Shown: positions 44,701 to 56,700 of the stretch, one piece after another
How the letters are laid out: every line of letters begins with the position of its first letter
How positions within the stretch are numbered: position 1 is the first letter of the stretch
Source of the DNA: Lytechinus variegatus
Taxonomy: Eukaryota > Echinodermata > Echinoidea > Temnopleuroida > Toxopneustidae
Direction of reading: 5' to 3'
Length of the DNA stretch: 64,000 nucleotides
Assembly: GCF_018143015.1 (NCBI RefSeq)
Contig: NC_054758.1
Location: 5,069,501 to 5,133,500, forward strand
Notes under the pieces: generated by a model
Databases searched by the model: none
The model's input: only the letters and a program-made list of their open reading frames with translations
Told to the model about the DNA's origin: nothing
Translations under genes and position numbers: made by a program

Positions 44701-47700
44701 ATGTTGGGGGAATCAGCATCAAAATCTTAACCTGAGGTTAAGTTTTTGAAATGTCATCATAACTTAGAAAATATATGGACCTAGTTCATTAAACTTGGAC
44801 ATAAGGTTAATCAAGTATCACCAAACATCCTGCATGAGTTTCATGTCACATGACCAAGGTCAAAGGTCATTTAGGGTCAATGAACTTTGGCCGATTTGGG
44901 GGTATCTGTTGAATTACCATCATAACTTTGCAAGTTTATTGATCTGAATTTTGAAACTTGGACATAAGAGTAATCAAGTATCACTGAATATCCTGTGCAA
45001 GTTTCAGGTCACATGATCAAGGTCAAAGGTCATGTGAGATCAATGAACTTTGGCCGCATTGGGGGTATTTGTTGAATTACCATCCTATCTCTGTAAGTGT
45101 ATTGGTCTAATTCATAAAACGTGAAAATAAGAGTAACCAAGTATCACTGAACATCTTGTGTGAGTTATAGTAGTTCTCAAAGTCAGCACTGCTGCTATGT
45201 TGAATCGCGTGATGCAGGTGAGACGGCCAGAGGCATTCCACTTGTTATTTTTGGACATCTCTCTGTGAATATATTGGCATGCTGCAAAAGCAATACCAAA
45301 GTCCCCAACATCAGATGATAGAGGTTTGCATAGATGTTGTAGAGTCAATAGCATGTAATATTTTTACCTTAAAATGTGCTTTGAATAAAGCTTGAAAAAG
45401 ATGGCTAGATATAAATGATATTTGCTCAAATGTTATTATTCCCAAACAAATTGATTTTTTCAGCAAGTTTTCATAGTTGAATCATTTATTTTTAGGAAGC
45501 TAATGCAATGGTACAAGAGGCTAATATCAAGAGGGCTGCAGCTGAACGAAGATTAAAGGAAGCAAACGGGAAGGTAAATATAAGCTTCTGGTGAAGTACT
45601 ACAAATTTCCCCCCCTGTAATGATGATAATGATAATAATAATAATAGACCACTAGCAATTAAACTTTATATTACTGAACCGAAAATAACTAAACCAAATG
45701 TTACTATGAAATACTGGCAAAATTTCTTTGATATTGACAATTTCAGTTTTCTTTTGAATTTAGGAAAATATTCGCCAATTTATGATTTTTGACATTTCCT
45801 TGATTTAGATTGATGCGTTGCAGGCTGAGATCGGGGCCCTCAAGATGCTCGTCCTTACCTCAACACCGAGCATGCCCGTACCGAAGGATGCTACCCAGAA
45901 GAAACCATCTCTATTGAGAAAGTCTAAGAGCAGTCTACGGCTTAGCATACAAGGACACCATAGGTAAGTCGTATTTGATTTGCTTTCATCTTCAAATTGG
46001 CAAAATGTAGCATCTGGAATAATTTGCCGTTGAATTTAAGAATTGTACCATCACTATAGACCTTAAAATCTAAACTGAAGTCTTATCTTTTCCAACAGTA
46101 TTAGTTATTGGCACTTTGACACTCATCCAACCTTTCTCATTCTTCTTTTCTTGTAATATTTCTAGATAGATGGCGCTATATAAATACCAATTATTACTAT
46201 TATTATGTTAGTTATATTGCTTTTATATTGCTTTATATTGTTTCCTTTCAAAGAAATTGCTGAAAAATAAGTTTTCAGAAATTGGAGATTTTACAGCTAT
46301 GAAAAATAGAAGTAAAGAGGGTTCCAGTATTGTAGTAATTATTTTATTCAGAATTTGTCTTGTGGTATTGAACAGGAGATATTGAAAAATTGTTGCTTGT
46401 TCGGGATAATAAGTTCAAATTGAAGCCCTATTTTATCAGCTTCCATCTTCAAATTGATGTCAATAGTATTATTTTGTTGCCATTGTTCTTCTTTTAAAGT
46501 TTATGTAGTAGAAATAGACAGAATTTTTTAAAAGTATGTTTAAATAGTAGAATGTGCCAATACGGCTTGTATGTCCATACCAAATTGGTAGACACTTAGT
46601 TATTGTCTTGTACACTGTTTTCATAACATCCACCCCCCCCCTCCGTTATACTCAATACAGCAACAACAAAAAAGAGGAGGTGAGTAAAAACATCCTTTGA
46701 CTGTAATCCTTTGACCGATCAATTAATATCCTGTCTTTAAAGGGGAATGAAACCTTTGGAACAAATAGGCTTGTGTAGAAACAGAAAAATCAAAGAATAA
46801 GAATAAAGAAAGTTTTAGAAAAATCGGACAAATAATGAGAAAGTTATGAGCATTTGAATATTGCAATCACTAATGCTATGGAGATCCTCGCATTGGCAAT
46901 GCGACAAAGATGTGTGATGTCACTGATGAACAACATTCCCTTTTGTGGACTATAAAATACCCTCAAAATGTCTCTTTTTGATTTTTCTTACGATGATACA
47001 AACTCTTTATCCATTATGTATTCTTAAAAAATATGTATTACATGCCCTCATGTAGAAAGAACACATGATCTATGGATAGATGTGATAAAAGAGGCAATTC
47101 AAGTGAAATATATACTAAAGTAATGGGGAGAGTTGTTCATCAATTTGCTATCTCCATAGCATTAGTGATCGCAATATTCAAATGCTCATAACTTTCTCAT
47201 TATTTGTCTGATTTTTCTCAAACTTTCGTTGATCTGTTTCTTTGATTTTTCTGTTTTCACACAAGCTATCTTGTTCCAATGGTTTCATTCTCCTTTAAAG
47301 TTTGACTATAGATGCATGGAAATGATGTAATTAGCTGTTTTCTATGTATCCTCTTCCCTCTCCTAGAACACATAGCCTGCAGGGCCCAATCACAGCTGAT
47401 TGTGGGATTTCCCCTACTGCTAATGGGACTTCCCCTAATACCAACGATGCAAAAACACCATCACCTAGCTCAGAGTCTAAAGAGGTTTGTTCACATTTCA
47501 TCCTGTATTTCTTATCTTGTTAATTGCTGTTTCCCCGTTTTGATTACCTAGGTGTATTTTAATGTAAAGTTGAGTAAATGTATATTGACATTGCACAAGA
47601 TAAATTCACAATTATTATGACCTTGTTTTCTTGATTTATATGATTCTGCACTGCACCATTAACTTCCCCTTTATCATATATTTTACTGTGATGTTTATCT

Positions 47701-50700
47701 ACAGTGGGAGGTTAGGGGCAATCCCTCTATGATATTTTTCTCAAGTTAAAAACCAACCAATTAAATAAAGAGGAGAAAAATGGGGAAAAATGAAAAATAA
47801 CGAGAAACACTGACAAATCAAGACCTGGGTCATATCACTGTTTCACGACCTCTATTTTTGTTTTCATTTTTAGGAACAAACACAAATGATTTGCCCTTAG
47901 GTTACTACCCTCGCCCCTGTTTGGGTAACATACTTTCATTAGAAAACTTTGTATCACCAAATATCTCTACATATATGTAACTATATTCTTTATTAGGATA
48001 GGGCAAAAGTTCCTGAGTTTGAAAGTTGTAAGTCTTTACAGTGAACTTATTGCAAAGTTTTTGTGTATCAATAACTTCAATTACTTGTATGATTGATGTA
48101 AGACTGGATTCATTCTCTTTTTGATACACGGCAATGATTTTCCCTGCTTTTATGCAAATTTCTTGTAATAACTTATTGATAACTCTCTGCTATCTGTACA
48201 TTTCAGTGTAGTAATAATAATACATTGTATTTATATAGCGCTTAATACGTGATGTTTCTAAGCGCTTTACAAAGCAATTAAGTAACATACATCAATAACA
48301 TTGGACAGTTAACATACAAGAAAGGAAATGTACAGTGAAAAGTATTTTCATATAACAAATTACAAATAAGCTAAGAAAACTGCCTACTCAAGTTGGGAAG
48401 TACATGAACAAATAATGAAATAATAAAAAAAACTATGATGTTTATTAATTAATTAAATAGTTCGAATACAATCATTTCAGTGTAGTCAATACTCAATATG
48501 GATTTGTACCACAACATATTGTAAAAGTTGTCAAAGTGTTCTTTGTAGGTTAGAGCAAAAGTTATTGAATTTAAAGTAAATTTTTACTAGGAATTTATTG
48601 CAGAATGTTTGCTTAATCCTGTATCAAGATTGATGTAAGGCTGGATTCATTCATTCATTCATTTTCCCCTGCTTTATGCAATTTTTTAAATAACTTATTG
48701 ATACTGATAGCTATCTGTTATCTGTACATTTCAGTGTAGTCAATGCTCAATAATGCTATTATATTTGAGAATATGGATTTTGTACCAAAATATTGTAAAT
48801 GTTGTCAATATGTTCTCTGTAGGATAGAGCAAAAGTTATTGAGTTTAAAGTAAATATTTACTGGGAATTTATTGCAAAGTGTTTGCTTAATCCTGTATCA
48901 AGATTGATGTAAGACTGGATTCATTCATTCATTCATTTTCCCCTGCTTTTATGCAATTTTTAAAATAACTTATTGATACTGATAGCTATCTGTTATCTGT
49001 AAATTCCAGTGTACTCAATACTCAATAATAATGCTATTGTATTTTAGAATATGGATTTTGTACCACAAAATATCATAATGTGTTATTTGTAGGATGGGGC
49101 AAAAGTTGAAAGTTGTAAATGTTTACTGAGAATTTATTTATCTCGGTTCCTCCATGACCTTACACATGGTGTACCATAAACCTCTTACGCGATTGCTCAT
49201 ACCATGTGGAGCATTGTGGCCCAGTGGATTAGTCTCTGGACTTTAAAACAGAGGGTCATGGGTTCAAATCCCAGTCATGGCTTAATTTCCTTCGGCAAGA
49301 ATTTTTTTCCACATTGTGCTGCACTCAACCCAGGTGAGGTGAATGGGTACCTGGCAGGAATGTATTCCTTGAAATGCCACAGCGCTGTAAAAGGCTGTGG
49401 GGCTAAAGCCAGAGTAATAATATCCAAGTCCTTTGGAAGAGCATAGAGACGTTATCTATAATGTGTTATGCGCTATACTAGAACTGACTATTATTATTAT
49501 TATTATTACCAATTTGCAAACCTTCAAACATCATATTTGTGCATGTCTTCTTCACTATCACAGGTTGACACCCTGCTCCTGCACAACTTCCAGAGTTGGA
49601 GAGAAGCGCCCTCGCTCGGCGTAGACAATCCATTCACCCAGAGGGTATTCACCGAAGACATTCAACCTTGTCTGTCCTTCACCAACGCAGACCTGTCGGT
49701 GCAGCTGCAGTCAAGTATTGAGAGGAACCAGCTTTGTATAGAACCCATCAGTATTAAGACTACAGTACCGAGGTAAATGTGCGTGGCCCTTGGCCTCTTT
49801 CTTGAGATTCATGCGGAGAAGATTACAATTTGGTGATGCCAGACTTCAAAATAATTCAACTTTCAAAAGACTGCTGAAAAGATTCTTTTTCCTCAATCCA
49901 AAGATACTACAAGGGGAAGATCGGACACTTTGTCGAGTTTTAAAAATGCTCGATAAATGCTCATGGGGAAGGACGCCCACTAGCGTTGAGTAAGTAATCC
50001 ATCGCACATCGGCGCGCAGCTGTGTATAAAACATATGGGGGAAAAATGAGAGAACGGACTCAGGAGAGGGCTCAATGGCAGCGTACGAGAATATTTCCTC
50101 CTTTTATTACCCAGAAAACTCTGAAATATATTCATCTCTAAGTTAAGAAAAAAAATCTCAAAATGTAAAAATCCTCTTTTCACCCCTTTACCATTTATCT
50201 CATATATTTTGTATACAACTAGATCGGTACACGCAAAGGTAAAGATTGTTACTTAACGCTGTAGGGCGCTCTTCCCAAGCATTTCACTGCGCGGTTTATG
50301 TACTTTTGGATCATCCCCTTGTGGTAATCTTTGCTCAATCTTAGTCTATGCTTCGTGATTTATTATTGTATGTAATGTTATGCATTCACTATAATATGGA
50401 GTGAGGGATGGTGCGTAACAAATAGCAATTAGTATTATAGTTATACATATTGCTATTATAAGCTTTATAAATTGACAATTCTATAAGCTAATAAGGTCAT
50501 ATTTTCTGTTATATTGATTGATGCAGGCGATGTGCCCTCAGCGAGCAGCAGAGGCCGTGTCATTATCGTATCAAACTGAGTGAGAGTGAGAACTCATGGC
50601 ATTCCATATGTGCACCTGTCAGAAATCGGGTAAGTCTTTTTGTAATTGGTAATTGGCAACCTACAGGGGAGAAAGAGAGTAAGGGGGATTAGTTTGATGT

Positions 50701-53700
50701 GTGTTGTTGAGCTTTGCAAGTTCAAAAAAAAAAATAATGTGGACAGTGCCAGAATTTTTATTACGAATTGTGTACAGAATGAAAGTAACCCACCTGCATG
50801 CTTTCGACTGTGCAGCTTTCTGGAGTCTTGCTCTTGCTAGCTAAATTCAGTTTGTACTTCAAGTCACATTTTATATCCCCCTTTATTATTCTTATTATTC
50901 TTAATAACATTTTTAGATTGACAGTGGAGCGTTTCATGAAAGGATATTATCTGACAAGTCATGTTTTATCCTACAATTTCCATAGTAACAGCACCTCTCA
51001 GCCAATCAGAATCAGGGAAAGTTGTCAGATCTGACAACTTGTCGGACAAAAATGTTGATGAAATGCTCCCCAGGTTTACCTATTTTTGTTGCAAAGAGAA
51101 TTTTACAGTTCACTGTGCATAGGACCCTCGTTGCAAGTCCTTTTAAGGATTTCATCTTGTCTCACAAAATAGTTTTCTCTACTCTGCCATATATCACTTT
51201 CTCATCTCGCCATTGTTTTATATATATATTCTCATCAGTTTTGGTAGTATTTCACCTTCCTGACATTCCTATTCTTCAGGACTATGATGATGATGATGAT
51301 GATAATAATTAAATACTACTACTACTACTACTACTACTACTAGTACTAGTAATAGTAATAATAGTAATAATAACACTGTTCTTGTTGAGCACTTATCACA
51401 TTATGATATAATGTACCTAGGCGCTTCCAAAGGCCCCACAGCCTTTTACATCGTGGATGCATTTCGAGGAATAAATTTCTGCCATTTACCTCACCTGGGT
51501 TGAGTGCAGGACAATGTGGATCGATTTCTTGTCAAAGGAAAATATGCAATGTCTGGGAAGACTAATCCACTAGGACACAACGCTCCACTTCAATTCAATC
51601 ATGGTTTATTTCGTATAAACAACAATACATGTTACAAAGCCAGAAGGCTGAAATTAACATGTTTACAATAAAACGTTCAAAGTCATGGATGAAAGCAAAC
51701 AATTACAATTTACATAGATAATGAATAAATTTCAAAGAGCAAGTGTACATAAAAATTCATTAAATATAATAAAATAGAACGAAAAAAGAAATACAATATT
51801 AAAAAGTGAGGAATATTAGACAATTAAAATTCAAATATCAATTGGATTGAAAGGAGACTAAAACAATGGCAATCCAGTCCCATGGTGGACAAAGAAATGT
51901 TCCTTAAAAATCAAAGAAAGGAATTAAAGCGAAAAATAAATTAAGAAAATGTCTATCAATTGAGCCCTGATTAGTTATAAGCAAAAAGAAAGCTGAAGCT
52001 CAAAAAGAAATTCGACTTGCCAAACGTCAGTATTGGCAGTTATACTGCTCTAAATTGAGTCGCTTCACTCCACTTGGTCAAATTTGGCGTTTTGTTAAAA
52101 GATTGAAAGGTGTCCCTAATCCAACAAGGCGTAACATGCCTGTATTGTTCTTAGAGAATGGAGAAACGCTTCTCAGTGATACAGACAAAGCCAACGCTTT
52201 TGCTCGATCTTTTGTACAAGTTGAGAGAAACTACCAATGCTGACAGTTCGGATAAAGAGATCAATAGGCAGTTTGAAAATCTTCCTTTCGAGAACACAGG
52301 TAATATGCCTCTAGCAATTAACGAACAATTTCAGATGATAGAGTTAGAAAGTATCCTACAAGGTAAGAAACCCTCACTCCAGGAGAAGATGGAATAGGTT
52401 ATCAAGTGTACGAGCACCTGCCGGAGTCCCTTAAACATATGATGCTATATGTTATAAATAGGATCTGGGAAACCGGTACAATCCCCAGTGCCATGCAAGC
52501 ACTCCATACTTATTCCCATGTTAAAGCATGACAAAAACCCATCCAAAACAGTTTCTTATCGACCCATTGCACTCACGTCTTGTTTCATCAAAATTATGGA
52601 AAGTATGGGTAAAAAACGACTTCAAATGTACCTTGAAAAACACGTTTTACTATCTCCTATACAGAATGGATTCCGCAAAGGTCGAGGAACAATTGATAAC
52701 ATTGTTCATCTTGAGAATGAAATTCAAAAGAATTTGAAAACTGGTGTTAAAACATTAGCAATCTTTATAGACATAAAGAAAGCATTTGACTCCCTATGGA
52801 CAAAGGGACTCCTAGTCAAATTAAGTAAATTAGGTCTTACAGGAAACATTCTACTTTTCTTAAAAAATCTTTTGACACATCGCACTATTCAAGTTCGAGT
52901 AGGGGATCATCTTTCTGACATTATGGAAACCAATAATGGAATCCTCAAGGCAGTAGCCTAAGTCCTGAATTATTTAATATTATGGTGCACGATATTCCAA
53001 TTTCAACCAACCACACAATCTCCTTTATGCCGATGATTGTGTAATATGGAAATCTGCCAATGATATAAGAGAGGGTACCAAAGAAATCCAAGAATATCTT
53101 AATATACTTTATGATTGGTTTCTCTCTTGGGGAATGATAATTTCTTGTGAAAAGACGGTCCCGTACTTTTTTCTCATTCCCCTCGATATGATCCATGTCT
53201 CGAGATATATTTGGGGGACAACCTCCTAACGCCAAGGAAGGAGTACAAATATCTTGGTACTATTTTCGACTCTAGGCTAGCATGGAGACCCCACATACAT
53301 GAAGTAGTTCAAAGATGTAAAAAGAGAATTAACATTTTGAAATGCTTATCTTATGCCAATTTCTGTGGTAATGTTGGAGAATTACTCCACGTATACCGGG
53401 CAATTATTCGGTCACTCATGGATTATTCATGTGAGGCTTATGACTCTGCAACCACAAATGTTAAAAATATTCTTAACTCCTGCCAATATCAGGCACTCGC
53501 CATATGCGCGGGAGCAAAAAGGGGCACTTCCCTTCGAACTCTTCAAGTAGAACTTGGAGAAATGCCCTAGATATACGACGTGAAATGCTGAGCGTAAGAC
53601 TCAAGAAACGCATAGATAGTATACTAAATCATCCATTGAAACAAGATCTTCAAGACTGTTGGCAGTTTCAGTTTTACTCTGACAAGAACACGAGGAAGCC

Positions 53701-56700
53701 GTTCGGGGAAAGAATATCGAAATTACCCCAGCCTCTCAATATGAAATTGAATATATGTACTCGTATCTTTAATACCTTATTGGCATTACCGGTCACCAAT
53801 AATATCCACGGAGATATCCGATTATATATCGAAAAGTGACAATTTAACATTCCAGAAACAAACAAGTCTTGAATTAATACACAAGAAGTGGTATAACTTC
53901 TTACAAATCTTCACTGATGGTTCGAAGTCTCCTGAAACAGGAAAAGCAGCAGCAGCATTTCACGTACCCTATTACAAATATATACATTCAATGAGACTCC
54001 AAGATAATACATCGTCTTATAGATCAGAGCTTGCAGCGATTATACTAGCATTAAATTGGTTGAACCAATTACCTGGCCTTTATACAGGAGCGGTCGTATT
54101 TTGTGATTCACTCAGCGCACTAGAGGCAATCAAAACTAAAAAGAAACTAACTTTGTGAATGAAATTTTGTTAATGTATACACAATTGTATAATAAAGGAA
54201 TAACAGTGTATATTTTGAATGGATCCCAGGTCATTGTGATATCAGGAACAATGAGGTGGTGGATATCGCAGCCAAACAAGGTTTACGGCACAGCCAGATT
54301 GATGTAAAATAACAAAATTAGTAAGCACGAATCAAACTGCATTCTTAAAACGTACTTCACACAAATATGGCACAAAAAAATGGGATGAAACACAATCACC
54401 TTTGAAGGACATTCAAAAATCAGTTTCGAAAACTTTCAAATGTGTTCTAACCAGAGATATAACACATCTATTTTACATTGTCTCCGAATGAACAATATTG
54501 ATCTTAACGAGAATAGACGGCTTGTCAACAACCATGAAACAGGTCTATGCTCATCTGTGCTGTGCCGGAAACAACTCTCCACTATCTCACAAAATGTCCA
54601 GAATACTCACAAGAAAGGAAAGCTCTTACTTGAAATAAATGAAAGCGAATTGGATATTAAGAGACTTCTCACATTCAGCAGAGTACTCGCATCAAAAGCT
54701 TTGGTATCTTCGTAAGAAGGACCCAAAGATTCACATAGTATATTCGAGTCATTTTAAACATATTGTTAATTGAAACAATTGAACGTTGTATTAGTTCCAT
54801 TCATATATGAATATTGATATGTTTGTTTGAGTCTTATAAACCCATGTTGGGAAAAAAAAAAAAGATATATATATATACAATGATATACGTGTTAGATATG
54901 AATGTGTTAGATATGAATGCATTACATATATGTCTTCCGTATGATCTTATTAATTTGTAAACATATTTGATATATTGAACAAACTATGAGATGTGAAAAT
55001 TAACCCAATGCACGATAACTGCACAAGACTCAGAATGTTTGTTTTGTCTCGAACCTAACCATTTGTATTAACATAGAGCTATTTTGAAATCGGTTGAAGG
55101 AGATCACTTCGTCAACAGACATCACACAGCCTTGACTGGTATTGGGGGGGCCTAAGGCAACGCATGCGCATCATGCAGTAGCTGAGAAACCTGATCAATG
55201 TACCGATCCGGGCTTGGCCAGGAATACATCATAAGTGGTTAAGTGATTTGTGATGACAGTCTGTTGTGAATCTCCAAAATTGCGCGAATAACGCAGCGGT
55301 ACCTGACTTTTACTGAATTGATTTAAGTACAGAAAAAAAATTAAATAAAAATTACCGCAAATTATGCTGGCGCAAATATTCACTACTGAATGACACGCGC
55401 CGTATAAGCTAAAACAACAACAACAACAACATTTAAGTTGATTTCAAGGGTATGAAAAAAAAAATTAGAATTTAGTAAATCAATGAAATATGGTATTGCA
55501 CTTTTTCTAATGCGATCTGTTTTGCATTTTAACTGAGCAAAGTTTGGAACACTCCTTAATGAGATTGAGACATTTTTCCTTTTTGGTAGCCAGTTATTAC
55601 AGTGAGGGTTTATTCCCATGGTGAAATGTAAACCTCTTCGTTAAGTGTGCCACCCGGCAAACCCTAAAAGGATGTTGGTATTCATGAATCTCACACTACA
55701 TACATCTCATTCCAGATAGCGGCTGTTTGTGACTTCTACACCTACCTACGATACATCAAACAAGGCATTGTCAAGAACGATGGTGAGTTGTTTGATAATT
55801 AAAAACTGAATGGACATTGCTTGACGAGAATGGTTCTTTTAAAGTTATTTACTGAACAAGGTTGTGTGATTGCGGTGATTAGGTGGAGGAGCTGGTAGCT
55901 TGGATATGGATAAAGATCGTGGTGATGATGACTATGATGATGGTGGTGACGTTGATCATGACGATGATGATGGTGATGATGATGATGACGGTGGTGATGA
56001 TAATGGTCGTGGTGATGATAATGGTGGTGATGACGGTGGTGTTGATGATGAAGATGAAGATGATGATATTGATGATGATTGTTATTGTGGTGGTGATGCT
56101 GCTGCTGATGATAATGGTTGTGGTATTGTATGATGATGATGATGCAGCCTCGTAAAAAGGTAATTCTTCATTGATCGAGTGGGATCATTGGTCATGTTGA
56201 TGATGATGATGCAGCCTCGTAAAAAGGTAATTCTTCATTGATCGAGTGGGATCATTGGTCATGTTGATGATGATGATGCAGCCTCGTAAAAAGGTAATTC
56301 TTCATTGATCGAGTGGGATCATTGGTCATGTTGATGATGATGATGCAGCCTCGTAAAAAGGTACATATGTAATTCTTCATTGATCGAGTGGGATCATTGG
56401 TCATCATGATGATGATGATGATGCAGCCTCGTAAAAAGGTACATATGTAATTCTTCATTGATAAAGTGGGATCATTGGTCATGATGATGATGATGATGCA
56501 GCCTCGTAAAAAGTACATATGTAATTCTTCATTGATCGAGTGGGATCATTGGTCATGATGATGATGATGATGCAGCCTCGTAACAAGGTACATATGTAAT
56601 TCTTCATTGATCAAGTGGGATCATTGGTCATGATGATGATGATGATGCAGCCTCGTAAAAAGGTACATATGTAATTCTTCATTGATCGAGTGGGATCATT

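Noticed and set aside
52055-54715. Host genes from several open frames
   Set aside because: All are pieces of one decayed LINE (endonuclease end, RT, RNase H and C-terminal remnants) in consistent order.
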